Assembly (NCBI GenBank): GCA_945861535.1
Contig: CAMAUZ010000015.1
Span: 43,600 to 107,599 of the forward strand
Length of the DNA stretch: 64,000 nt
Origin: Akkermansia muciniphila
GTDB taxonomy: Bacteria > Verrucomicrobiota > Verrucomicrobiia > Limisphaerales > BJHT01
Reading direction: 5' to 3'
Shown one piece after another: positions 27,671-36,418 of this stretch. A program made the position numbers and the translations under genes. Each line of letters opens with the position of its first letter. Positions within the stretch are counted from its first letter, which is position 1. The notes below the pieces were generated by a model. The model made no database searches and had not been told where the DNA came from. It saw only the letters and a program-made list of their open reading frames with translations.

Positions 27671-27708
27671 GGTCGTCCGCGCCAACACCACGCCCTTTGC
27701 CACTCCCT

Positions 27709-30363
27709 ATGCAAAACGACCACCGCCCGCTCATCGCAATCGCCGAAACCGCACGGGGAGCGCACGCGGCCCGCGTGCCGGTTTGGGCGGCCCGCCCAAA
27801 CCGTCGTTCCCCGTTCTGCCTCCTCTTCAGCGCGGAAAAGTTGGGGGAACAAAGTTTTCGGCGGGCCGCCGAAAACAGCACGCCAGCGGCGTGCGCTCCC
27901 CAGAGCGCCACGGTCGTTCCCGCTTCGCGCCATCTCGGCCTTACTTTACATCTCGCCGGGACAATCTCCCTCCTCCTCGCCTTTTTCCTCTCCCTCACCA
28001 CGCCCACCACCGCCGCGCCCGCCGCGCCCGCCGCGCCGCTGCTAAAAACCGACCGCGGCCGCGCCTTCATCCTGCAAAATGGCAAGCCCCTCCCGCTCCA
28101 CGCCTACAACGACTACATCGCCCCCATGACCGACAAATGGAAGGAGCGCATCGACGAATTCATCCGCAGCGGCGAGACCGTCTTCTTCCTCAACATTCTC
28201 CACCCACCCTCCGACTACTTCGACTCGCCCTTCTGGACCGACGACGGCGTCTTCCCCACCACCGAGCCGGCCATCACCGGCTCGATCACCAACCAGGCCC
28301 GCTTCATTATCGAACGCTGTCCCACCGCACGCTTCTACGTGCGCGCCACCGTCTCGGCCCCGCTGGCGTGGACCAAAAAGCGGCCCGGCGAAGTCCAGAC
28401 CGACGACGAGGGTAACCGCCAGCGCCACGCCAGCATCTCCTCGCCCTCGTACCTCGACGGTCTCAACCGCTCGCTGCGCAACGTCGTTTCCTACTGCGAA
28501 GCCCAGCCGTGGAATGACCGCATCATTGGCTACCTCGCGCTGCCCTACGGCGAGGGCCTCCTGCCGCTCACGCTCACCGGCAAGATGTTCGATTGTTCGG
28601 CGGTGAATCAGCAGGAATTCCGCGCGTGGGTGAAACGCCAGTACGCCGACCAGACCGCGCTGCGAAAGGCGTGGGGCAATACCAACGTCACCTTCGACAC
28701 CGTCGCCGTCCCGCGCGACCAAGAGTGGAAACTGAAACGCACCACCGGCACGCCGACGCTCGGCGGCAAGCCCTTCGGCGCGGGGAAACTGGATTCCAAT
28801 TCCGGCACGCGCGACCGCGGCCTCTTCCATTGGATCGAACCCGTCGATGCCGCCCGCGAACTCGACTACTGCCGCTTCGAGCGCGCGATGTTCCTCCGCT
28901 GGCTCCGCACCATCACCACTGCGCTCAAGGAACAGTCCACCGCGCTCGGTCGCACGCGCCTCGTCGCCGCCGACGTCGCCAAGCAACCCCTCATGGGCTG
29001 GCAGATTCTCTCCGCGTTCGATGGCGTCGGCGAACCGCGCGATTTCCCCAACGTCCTCCAACTCTCCGGCTCGTGGGATCAGGGCGAACTCCTCGACGAT
29101 CCCACGCTCGACGCGCTTTGGACCCCCGCCGATTACCACGCGCGCACCGTCGGCTTCGCGTGGGAACCCGAAGGCCCCGCCGACTCGATGGTCCTCCGCG
29201 GCAAAACCATGCTCGCCGAAAATGACGCGCGCTCGTGGGTCGGCCAGGGCGCCGAAAATCAGGGCGCTTTCCTCAATCCCATCGAGCTGGAAGCCGGCCT
29301 CCTCCGCAACGAGGCGATGGCCCTCTCGCGCAATTTCCACTCTTACTGGTGCAACGTCGGCTCCTCCTATTTTCACGATCCGAAAATCCAGGAAGTCATC
29401 GCCCGCATCATCCCCATGCTCGGCCGCGTCGCCGCCGCGCCGCACCGCGAAACCACCGACGCCATCGCCTTCATTATCGACGACACCAGCCCGATGTATG
29501 AGGACCTTACCAGCGGCTTCCAATCCCTCGCCGTCATCTGGCAGCGCATCCAGGGCCTCGCACACTGCGGCGTTCCCTACCGCATCTATCTCCTCAGCGA
29601 CCTGCGCAAAGACAACTTCCCGGAGTACAAAGTCTTCTTCTTCCCGAACCTCTTCCGCGTGGACGACGACGTCCTGGCGCTGCTGCGCAAGAAAGTCCTG
29701 CGCGACGGCCACGTCGCCATCTTCGGTCCCGGCACCGGCATCACTGATGGCCAGCATCTCACCGCCGAACCCGCCACCCGCCTGCTCGGTGTGAAAATGG
29801 AACTCGTCCCGCGCACCACGCAGCGCCGCGTCATCGTGCAGGAACCGCGCGGGCAAAATCACCCCATCGTCCGCGAACTGTCCGCCGGCCATATCTACGG
29901 CGACACCTACGCCTACGGCCCGACTATCATCCCCGCCGACAAAGCCGTCGCCGAAGCCAAAGCCGCGTCGCTGGGTTGGTCGAACACCTCCTTCTTCATC
30001 AATCGCCCCGGCCTCTTCCTGCGCGAAAACGGCCGCGGCGGCGCGGGCAATGGCCAGCCCGGCCCGCGCGGCGTGGACGACTACGCCGTGCTCTGGTCTT
30101 GCGCCATTCCACTGCCCGCCGAGTTGCTCCGCGCCGCCGCACGCCAGGCCGGCTGTAACATCTGGTCCGAAGAAAACGACGTGATCTACGCCAGCGACAC
30201 CTTTGTCTCGATCCACGCCGTCAAGGCCGGCAAACGCATCCTGCGCCTCCCCCGCACCGCGACCGTCCGCGACGCCATGACCGGCGCGGCGCTGGCGCAA
30301 AGCGTGCGCGAAGTGACACTGGAACTCGAAGCCGTCCAAACCCGGATGCTCCTGCTGGAGTAG
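27709..30363 (+). CDS. secreted GH42-like glycosidase-family protein with repeat-invaded N-terminus
   Basis: The frame has its first useful ATG at 27709 and gives 884 residues. From about residue 105 it reads as a glycoside hydrolase of the beta-galactosidase (GH42-like) group. Features are an N-terminal TIM-barrel part (FILQNGKPLPLHAYNDYI; VVSYCEAQPWNDRIIGYLAL; EFRAWVKRQYADQTALRKAWG), then a flavodoxin-like domain typical of GH42 trimerisation domains (DAIAFIIDDTSPMYEDL; IYLLSDLRKDNFPEYKVFFF; VLRDGHVAIFGPGTGI). A hydrophobic export segment (TISLLLAFFLSL, about residues 86-97) lies inside, not at the start: residues 16-64 come from a palindromic repeat (27755-27901). The catalytic Glu pair cannot be assigned with certainty. 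Confidence 0.72.
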   Translation: MQNDHRPLIAIAETARGAHAARVPVWAARPNRRSPFCLLFSAEKLGEQSFRRAAENSTPAACAPQSATVVPASRHLGLTLHLAGTISLLLAFFLSLTTPTTAAPAAPAAPLLKTDRGRAFILQNGKPLPLHAYNDYIAPMTDKWKERIDEFIRSGETVFFLNILHPPSDYFDSPFWTDDGVFPTTEPAITGSITNQARFIIERCPTARFYVRATVSAPLAWTKKRPGEVQTDDEGNRQRHASISSPSYLDGLNRSLRNVVSYCEAQPWNDRIIGYLALPYGEGLLPLTLTGKMFDCSAVNQQEFRAWVKRQYADQTALRKAWGNTNVTFDTVAVPRDQEWKLKRTTGTPTLGGKPFGAGKLDSNSGTRDRGLFHWIEPVDAARELDYCRFERAMFLRWLRTITTALKEQSTALGRTRLVAADVAKQPLMGWQILSAFDGVGEPRDFPNVLQLSGSWDQGELLDDPTLDALWTPADYHARTVGFAWEPEGPADSMVLRGKTMLAENDARSWVGQGAENQGAFLNPIELEAGLLRNEAMALSRNFHSYWCNVGSSYFHDPKIQEVIARIIPMLGRVAAAPHRETTDAIAFIIDDTSPMYEDLTSGFQSLAVIWQRIQGLAHCGVPYRIYLLSDLRKDNFPEYKVFFFPNLFRVDDDVLALLRKKVLRDGHVAIFGPGTGITDGQHLTAEPATRLLGVKMELVPRTTQRRVIVQEPRGQNHPIVRELSAGHIYGDTYAYGPTIIPADKAVAEAKAASLGWSNTSFFINRPGLFLRENGRGGAGNGQPGPRGVDDYAVLWSCAIPLPAELLRAAARQAGCNIWSEENDVIYASDTFVSIHAVKAGKRILRLPRTATVRDAMTGAALAQSVREVTLELEAVQTRMLLLE
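27755..27901. repeat. palindromic repeat within the GH42-like gene
   Basis: GGGGAGCGCACGCGG at 27755 returns as CGTGCGCTCCCC ending at 27901. Inside lie TTTGGGCGGCCCGCCCAAA and TTTTCGGCGGGCCGCCGAAAA, each itself a palindrome. The element is read in frame between the ATG and the hydrophobic segment of the downstream protein. Confidence 0.85.
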
Positions 30364-30401
30364 GAACGGGACCATCTTGGTATCTTGCCACCGATTCCCA
30401 T

Positions 30402-30571
30402 CTCATTAGCACCCGGCTTCAGCCGGGTGTTTGGGCCGGGAAAGGGGCACAACCGCTTTAGCGGTTTTTCTGGTCTTGCCGCTGCGGTTCATATCTTCGC
30501 CAAAGCCGTTAAAACGGCCGCCCGATTCTCCTTCCGAGCATCACCCGGTTGAAGCCAGGTGCTAATGAGAA
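30402..30571. repeat. compound inverted repeat (AGCACCCGGCTTCAGCCGGGT family)
   Basis: CTCATTAGCACCCGGCTTCA and on (30402-30430) pairs with ACCCGGTTGAAGCCAGGTGC and on (30545-30571). Inside, ACCGCTTTAGCGGT (about 30452) is a second palindrome, with GCCGTTAAAACGGC (about 30504) a third. It fills most of the 292-bp gap after the GH42-like gene. A single arm recurs at 39113-39144. Confidence 0.88.
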
Positions 30572-30655
30572 GAGCAAGAAACCGCGTTGCGCTCCTTCAA
30601 TTCTGCTAAATGAACGCCGCCTTGCCTCACATCCCACGCAACCTAAACTCCGCCG

Positions 30656-31126
30656 ATGCACGCCAAACCCAAGCCCAAGCCCAAGCCAAAGCCGAAGCGA
30701 AAGCCCGCCGCCCAAGGGGTCGCCGTCGCTGTCGCCCGCGCCACGCCTGCCTTTGAGGGACTGTCGCACAACCTCCGGGAAGTCATCCGCGCCGGGCGAC
30801 AGCAGGCGTTGCGCGCGGTGGATGTCGTCCAAGCGCGCACCTGCTGGGCGGTCGGGCACCATGTCGTTGAATTTGAGCAGGGCGGCGCGGCTCGTGCCGC
30901 CTACGGACGCGGGCTGCTCGACCGCCTGGCCCGGCACCTGACGGCGGAATTCGGGAAGGGGTTTGATGCCCGCAATCTGCGGCACATGCGCTCCTTTTAT
31001 CAGGTGTTCCCAAATTGGAACGCACTGCGTTCCGAATTGAGCTGGACCCATTACCGCACCCTGCTGCGCGTCGAGGAGGCCGCCGCCCGCCAGTGGGACA
31101 TGAACGAAGCCGTCGCCCAGATTTGA
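30656..31126 (+). pseudogene. truncated YhcG-type (DUF1016 N-terminal) protein
   Basis: The 156-residue frame starts with a Lys-Pro repeat (KPKPKPKPKPK) and then matches the N-terminal domain of DUF1016/YhcG proteins: RTCWAVGHHVVEFEQGG, AAYGRGLLDRLARHL, GFDARNLRHMRSFYQ, ELSWTHYRTLLRVE, ending at WDMNEAVAQI. Complete family members go on from this point into a PDDEXK nuclease domain of about 200 residues, which is absent here. The frame ends 20 bp before the next gene. It is therefore read as a 3'-truncated gene; the PDDEXK active site is missing, so nuclease activity is not expected. A functional short DUF1016-N protein cannot be excluded. Confidence 0.72.
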
Positions 31127-31145
31127 GATTTCCCCTGCCAAATCC

Positions 31146-32726
31146 ATGAAACCATTACTTTTCAGTGTCATCCTGCTTACTCACGCCTTGTCCCACCGAC
31201 TCACCGCCGAAGTTGCGATCACCGAACTACCCGATCGCATTCGCGTCACCATCGACGGCGCGGTCTTCACCGAATGGCGGCATCAGGAATGGTCCGGGCC
31301 GTTTCTCTACCCCGTCATCGGTCCCAACGGTGAAAATATCACCCGTCACTTCCCCATGAAACCCGGCGTGCCCGGCGAGGAGCAGGACCACCCGCACCAT
31401 CGCTCGATCCGTTTCTCCCACAGCGACGTGAACGGCTTCAACTTCTGGTGGGCGCCCGGTAAGGAACGCGCGAAACACACGGCCGAAGTCCGCCTGGAAA
31501 AAATCGAGAAGCTAACCTCGGGCAAATCCGGTGAAGTCATCCTCTGGAACCAATGGCTCGGCGACGGCAAGCTCGTCCTCCGCGAGCAGGTGCGCCTCGC
31601 CTTCACCCCGCTGCCGAAACGCGAGTGGCTGCTCGACTACGACATCACGCTCCACGCCCCCGCAGGTGCCCCCGTGCGGTTCGGTGACAAACGCGACGGT
31701 GGCCTGCTGGTACGCGTCGCGAACACCATGAAAGTCGAGTCCGAGAAAGGCGAGAAAGGCAGCGGCACGATCCTCAACAGCCGCGGCGACCGCAACGAAG
31801 CCGCCTGGGGCAAACGCGCCGAGTGGGCCGACTACTCCGGCCCCGACGCCAGCGGCAAGACCGTCGGCATAGCGATGTTCGATCATCCCGCGAACCTGCG
31901 TTACCCCACGCCCTGGCACGCGCGAACCTATGGACTTATCACCGCCAACCGCTTCGGCACCGACCACTTCAAAGCCAACTACACCGACCACAAAACCGTG
32001 ATCTGTTCCCCGGCCGGCACCAACTGTCCCGCCTGTAACTCCCACACCGGAGACTACACCCTGCCCGCCGGCAGGAGTCTCATCCTGCGGCACCGTCTCT
32101 ACTTCCATCACGGCGACTCTCAGTCTGCCAACACGGTCGCCCGTTACCGTGACTACATCGCCGCCCGGGAATTGATTCCCTACCGTATGGATGCGCTGCT
32201 ACAGGAGCGCCGCTGGAAGGAACTGATCGAACAGTTCGCCACCGAAGACTTCACTCATTGGCCTGCGGAACTGTCCCACCAAGCCGCCGAGTCATTGCAC
32301 CGGCGCGGCCAAACTTATTCCTTCCTGAAAGACGGTTCTCACGCCGACGCCGACCTACAGGCCGCTCTTAAACTAACTCCGCGCGACGAAACCCTCTGGC
32401 TCACTCTTGCCGACAACTACACCAACAACCTGAACGACGACTCCCAGGCACTCGCCGCCTACCGCCAGGCCTTCGCTCTCACCGGCAAAGGCAACGGCTG
32501 GCAACCCCTCACCGCCACCGTTTCCATCGCCCGCATTCTCACCAATCAAGTGAAGCCCGACGAAGCCCTCGCCGTGCTCCAGAACTACGGCAATCTCGAT
32601 GGCATGGCCCCGGTCTGGCGCATCAAACTCCTCCGCGCCTACGGCCACGCCTACGCGGCGCAAGGCAAAGAAGCAGAGTCGCTGGCTAAATTTCGCGAAG
32701 CATTGCGGCTTGAATCCCAACCATGA
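31146..32726 (+). CDS. secreted PmoA-like (DUF6807) protein with C-terminal TPR module
   Basis: The 526-residue protein has a signal peptide (MKPLLFSVILLTHALSHRLT), then a PmoA-like/DUF6807 beta-sandwich of about residues 22-340: FLYPVIGPNGENITRHFPM, DHPHHRSIRFSHSDVNGFNFW, WGKRAEWADYSG and GTDHFKANY. Despite the Pfam name, this family is found in polysaccharide loci and is not methane monooxygenase. Residues about 343-520 are helical TPR-like repeats (WKELIEQFATED; LKDGSHADADLQAAL; DGMAPVWRIKLLRAY). The same TPR module opens the following gene, which overlaps this one by 4 bp (ATGA). It is likely exported, and first in a four-gene operon. Confidence 0.82.
   Translation: MKPLLFSVILLTHALSHRLTAEVAITELPDRIRVTIDGAVFTEWRHQEWSGPFLYPVIGPNGENITRHFPMKPGVPGEEQDHPHHRSIRFSHSDVNGFNFWWAPGKERAKHTAEVRLEKIEKLTSGKSGEVILWNQWLGDGKLVLREQVRLAFTPLPKREWLLDYDITLHAPAGAPVRFGDKRDGGLLVRVANTMKVESEKGEKGSGTILNSRGDRNEAAWGKRAEWADYSGPDASGKTVGIAMFDHPANLRYPTPWHARTYGLITANRFGTDHFKANYTDHKTVICSPAGTNCPACNSHTGDYTLPAGRSLILRHRLYFHHGDSQSANTVARYRDYIAARELIPYRMDALLQERRWKELIEQFATEDFTHWPAELSHQAAESLHRRGQTYSFLKDGSHADADLQAALKLTPRDETLWLTLADNYTNNLNDDSQALAAYRQAFALTGKGNGWQPLTATVSIARILTNQVKPDEALAVLQNYGNLDGMAPVWRIKLLRAYGHAYAAQGKEAESLAKFREALRLESQP
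32190..32690 (+). repeat. TPR module, copy A (C-terminus of PmoA-like protein)
   Basis: It encodes WKELIEQF, LKDGSHADADL, AFALTGKGNGW and DGMAPVWRIK in this order. Copy B at 32840-33310 has WNELIAQF, LKDGSNAEKDL, AFASVGKSMGW and VQMAPVWGDK in the same order and spacing. It is a protein-level repeat, diverged at DNA level. Confidence 0.85.
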
Positions 32727-35700
32727 ACCTTCCCACTCACCCGAACTTCCCCATGAAACACTGGCTCACCCTCATCCTCGCCACCCTCACGTTTGCCGTT
32801 GCCCCAGCCGCCAGTTCCGACCCCGATGCGACGCTGACCAAGATGCGGGAACTGATCAAGGCACGTAAGTGGAACGAACTGATTGCCCAGTTCAAGAATG
32901 AAGAGATCGCGGCATGGAAGAATATGCCTGCCCAGGCCGCGGAAGCGGCCAGCCTGCGGGCGAAGGCCCACGGGGCGCTAAAGGATGGATCAAATGCCGA
33001 GAAGGATCTGAAGCTCGCCATCGAACGAGCACCAAAGAACGGCGAGCACTGGCTCGAACTGGGCATGCTCTACGGCGGTCTGCTGGCGAATGAAGCGCTG
33101 GCGCGCGAGGCTTACGCCAAAGCCTTTGCGAGCGTGGGCAAGTCCATGGGCTGGCTGTCGATCAGCGCCACGATCAATGAAGCATCGCTCCTCCTCAAGC
33201 AGGGCAAGACTCCGGAAGCGCAGAAGATTATGGAGCGCTATGACACCTCCGACCTCGTGCAAATGGCTCCCGTATGGGGTGACAAGATGCGGGCATTGAA
33301 TGAGCAGATCACGGACAAGCTCGGCTCCGCGCTACTGGTGATGGCTGACAAGGGCACGAGCGATTACCAGATCGTGCTGCCGGACACCTATCGGACTCCA
33401 GCCATCGCCGCCGATATGCAACAGGTGGCGCGCTTGCTCCAGACAGCTTTCAAAGCGAACGGTGCCGAGCTCGCAGTTGTGACCGAAGCTGCCCGCGACA
33501 AAGCCAAACCAGCCATCTATCTGGGTGCCACCTCCTTCGCGCGCACCCATGGGATTGAGTGCAAAGGTTGGAGCTATGTCCACAAAGCGGTTGGCCGTGA
33601 CCTCATCATCGCGGGTTGTGATGAACCCGCACCGGGCCGGGGACCGGATAACCCGAAAGGTTCAGGCTTTGACCGAATCGGCACCGCGAAGGCTGTGACG
33701 GGCTTTCTTCAACAGTATGTGGGCACGCGCTTTCTATTCCCTGAGCAGGGTGGCTTTGTCCCGCTGGCTAATGTCGCTAAAGTGGATCTGCTCAACACGC
33801 CCACTATCGAGTATTTGCCCACACCGAGGATCGCGGTGCCGCCGGATCTGAATGTCAAAAAGACGCCGGCTCTCGATTACGACATCACATGGCCTCCGGT
33901 GGTGAGCTTTTATCATCTGGCGCAGAATCGCTTTCCAGTCATCAACTCCACCTTCGGCGGACACACCTGGCATCGCGCGGTCCCTGCCACCGAAGCCGAT
34001 TTTGCGAGGCACCCGGAGCGTTTCGCTCTGCTTGGCGGCAAGCGCCAGCGCACCGGTAGCGAGGCGCAGATTCAGTTCTGCATTTCCAATCCCGACGTGC
34101 AGGAACTGCTTTTTCAAGATCTGGAGAAGCACTTCAAGATGGGCTTCAACGAGGTGGACCTCGGACAGCCCGATGGCTTCCGTGGCTGCGAATGTGAAGC
34201 CTGCACCAAGCTTTTTGGCACCGGCTCGGACTGGAGTGAAAAGGTGTGGATTCTGCATCGGAACGTCGCCGAACGCGCTTACAAGGCCTTTCCCGATCGC
34301 ACCGTCACGCTCTCGGTCTATGCGATCACCGAAACCCTGCCAAAGACCTTTCACTCATTCCCTCCCAACGTGCGACTCTGGATGTGTGGCACACGCGATC
34401 ACGAACTGGCTGCGTGGCGGGACTTTGGCGCGCCCCGGGGATTCTCGGCTTATCTTTACTACTGGTGCCCGAACATGATGCCTCGTTACTTCCCGATGCG
34501 GACGCCGCTCTATGTGGAAAACGCCGCCAAACGACTGATGGCGGCCCATGTCCACTCCATCTCCCGCGACGGCAATGGCGGCACCGCTTATGGGCTGGAA
34601 GGACCGACTTACTACACGATGGGGCGGATGTTCGATGGACCCGGCGCACACAAGGCAAAGGACCTTGTCATCGAATATGTCAGTGCTGCCTTTGGAAAGT
34701 CGGCGTCCGCGATGATGAGTTTCTACGACCAGCTCTTCAACTCGCTGGAAATCTATGCGCGCTATATGGCCACGCGCGAGGATGGCTGGAACTTTAAAGA
34801 CATGTATGGCCGCGGCCATAAGCATCTCTCCACGCCGGAATCGATCATCGCTTTCCTCTATCCCGTGGAGCTGATTCAAGGAATGGAGAAACAGTTGGCC
34901 CTCGCGGAAAAGGCCGAGACCAGTCCCAAAACGAAGACACGTCTGGCCCTCGTGCGCGCGGAGTTTGACTACCTCAAAGGCGTGGTCACCGCCGTGCATC
35001 TCTACAACGCCTACCAGATCTCGCCCGATGCCGCCTCGTTGGATCGTTTGCTCCATGCCATCGAGGCCCGCCGCCGAGCCGTGGAACAACTCTTCGCCAA
35101 GGGCAATGGACTCAAGGGTTGGCCGCTCACTCTTTTCCCGCCCATGGGTCATAACGCTGACACCTTGAAGCTCACGCATAATGGCTACCAAGAGCCGTAC
35201 AAGGACTCCTTCTTCAACTGGGACACCGTTGCCAAACGCAACGCACCATTACCCAATTCAAAGCGGATGAATGCAGGACTGGCGAAGGGATCCGTAACGA
35301 TAGCTTCACCCCAATGGGACAGGCTCCCGCCGCAGTCATTCGGCCCGACCAACGCCGCCACGCAAGTCCGCGCGTTGTATGACGACCAGCAGTTCTATCT
35401 CCGCTTCGACTGCGACCTGCCGCCCAATGCCACTGCCGAGTCCATCGAGAAGGAGCGTGTCGAAGCCTATCTCATGCCGGCAGGTGGATCGAAAGTAACC
35501 TTCAAGTTCAGCGCCGGACTCAAGCCCGACTCGCGCACGCAGGCTGCACGCGGCTTGATCGAGGACATGATGAACCTCGGCTACGGCAAGTTCGATCCCT
35601 TGTGGAAAGCCGAGTGGACACATGCCGCCATTCACGATCCCAAGACCAAGCGCCTGACAGTGATGCTGAGCATTCCTCTGAGTTCCATCCCACCAGCCAC

Positions 35701-36418
35701 CGTAAAGTCAGACCAGAACTGGTTCGTCAACTTCCAGCGCATCAGTCCGTCTGGAGCCAGTGCCTGGTCGATAATCCAAGGCGGCGCTGGCATCGAAGAC
35801 CCGCGCAGCAACGGCGAGCTAACCTTCAACAGCGATGGCTCTGCCTCAGTCAATCACCCGCTCAAGGCGCTCCGCGAGAAGTCCTACCTGGACACTTTCG
35901 AAACACCCGCTGAATGGAAAGCTCAGATCGCCAAGGGACCAACCGTTGCCCTGACTAACTGGCGCTTCCGCGCCGATCCCACGGAAGTTGGCGCGAAGGA
36001 CGAGTGGTTCAAGCCATCAAGCTATGCGGAGACCGACTGGCTGCCCATCCAGGTGCCCACCTTCTGGGAGGAGACCGAGGCTATTGGCAAACTTCTGGGC
36101 GACGGCTGGTATCGCGTCGCCTTCACCATGCCCGCCGCTTCACAAGGCAAGACTCTCCGGCTCATGTTCGCTGGTGTTGATGAGCAGGGCTGGGTCTATC
36201 TCAACGGACAACTGATCGGCGAACACTCCGAGAAGTCAGAGAAGAAAGCCTACACTGCCTTGTATGACGAACCGTTCATCGTCGAAGTGCCAGCGGGGCA
36301 ACTGAAGTTCGGCACGCAAAACGTGCTCTGTGTGCGGGTGCATAACCAGGTCGGTGCCGGTGGCATCTGGCGTCCGGTGCATGCACTCGAAGCCACTCCG
36401 TCCGCCAAGCCGCAATGA
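32723..36418 (+). CDS. TPR + DUF4838 + carbohydrate-binding-like secreted protein
   Basis: The 1231-residue protein starts in an ATGA overlap with the upstream gene (a second ATG at 32753, MKHWLTLILATLTFAV, is the more natural signal-peptide start). Residues about 35-195 are the TPR-like module. Residues about 210-780 match DUF4838, an alpha-glucuronidase/GH20-like TIM barrel: GFLQQYVGTRFLFPEQGG, FCISNPDVQELLFQDL, FRGCECEAC, GYMYW-like YLYYWCPN. Then come CBM9-like (about 840-1060; LYDDQQFYLRFDCDLP) and a GH2-type sugar-binding jelly roll (about 1065-1225; DGWYRVAFTMPAA, GVDEQGWVYLNGQLIGEHS). It is probably extracellular and acts on a glycan; the substrate is unknown. The next gene overlaps it by 4 bp. 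Confidence 0.85.
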   Translation: MNLPTHPNFPMKHWLTLILATLTFAVAPAASSDPDATLTKMRELIKARKWNELIAQFKNEEIAAWKNMPAQAAEAASLRAKAHGALKDGSNAEKDLKLAIERAPKNGEHWLELGMLYGGLLANEALAREAYAKAFASVGKSMGWLSISATINEASLLLKQGKTPEAQKIMERYDTSDLVQMAPVWGDKMRALNEQITDKLGSALLVMADKGTSDYQIVLPDTYRTPAIAADMQQVARLLQTAFKANGAELAVVTEAARDKAKPAIYLGATSFARTHGIECKGWSYVHKAVGRDLIIAGCDEPAPGRGPDNPKGSGFDRIGTAKAVTGFLQQYVGTRFLFPEQGGFVPLANVAKVDLLNTPTIEYLPTPRIAVPPDLNVKKTPALDYDITWPPVVSFYHLAQNRFPVINSTFGGHTWHRAVPATEADFARHPERFALLGGKRQRTGSEAQIQFCISNPDVQELLFQDLEKHFKMGFNEVDLGQPDGFRGCECEACTKLFGTGSDWSEKVWILHRNVAERAYKAFPDRTVTLSVYAITETLPKTFHSFPPNVRLWMCGTRDHELAAWRDFGAPRGFSAYLYYWCPNMMPRYFPMRTPLYVENAAKRLMAAHVHSISRDGNGGTAYGLEGPTYYTMGRMFDGPGAHKAKDLVIEYVSAAFGKSASAMMSFYDQLFNSLEIYARYMATREDGWNFKDMYGRGHKHLSTPESIIAFLYPVELIQGMEKQLALAEKAETSPKTKTRLALVRAEFDYLKGVVTAVHLYNAYQISPDAASLDRLLHAIEARRRAVEQLFAKGNGLKGWPLTLFPPMGHNADTLKLTHNGYQEPYKDSFFNWDTVAKRNAPLPNSKRMNAGLAKGSVTIASPQWDRLPPQSFGPTNAATQVRALYDDQQFYLRFDCDLPPNATAESIEKERVEAYLMPAGGSKVTFKFSAGLKPDSRTQAARGLIEDMMNLGYGKFDPLWKAEWTHAAIHDPKTKRLTVMLSIPLSSIPPATVKSDQNWFVNFQRISPSGASAWSIIQGGAGIEDPRSNGELTFNSDGSASVNHPLKALREKSYLDTFETPAEWKAQIAKGPTVALTNWRFRADPTEVGAKDEWFKPSSYAETDWLPIQVPTFWEETEAIGKLLGDGWYRVAFTMPAASQGKTLRLMFAGVDEQGWVYLNGQLIGEHSEKSEKKAYTALYDEPFIVEVPAGQLKFGTQNVLCVRVHNQVGAGGIWRPVHALEATPSAKPQ
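32840..33310 (+). repeat. TPR module, copy B (N-terminus of DUF4838 protein)
   Basis: It is the homologue of the 32190-32690 segment and lies just after the signal peptide of the DUF4838 protein. Landmarks are WNELIAQFKNEE, LKDGSNAEKDLKLAIE, and MAPVWGDKMRALNEQI. Confidence 0.85.

Noticed and set aside
24923..27703. Minus-strand open frame of 926 codons opposite the second heparinase-like gene
   Set aside because: It is antisense to a gene whose paralogue is conserved on the plus strand; its translation is repetitive Arg/His/Gly sequence without domains.
27013..27708. N-terminal extension of the GH42-like frame by 232 residues
   Set aside because: It overlaps the coding sequence of the heparinase-like paralogue and reads as Arg-rich shadow sequence.
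31146..32726. Methane or ammonia monooxygenase subunit (because of the PmoA-like name)
   Set aside because: The protein is a secreted beta-sandwich with TPR repeats, without membrane segments, and no PmoB or PmoC is nearby; the family name is historical.
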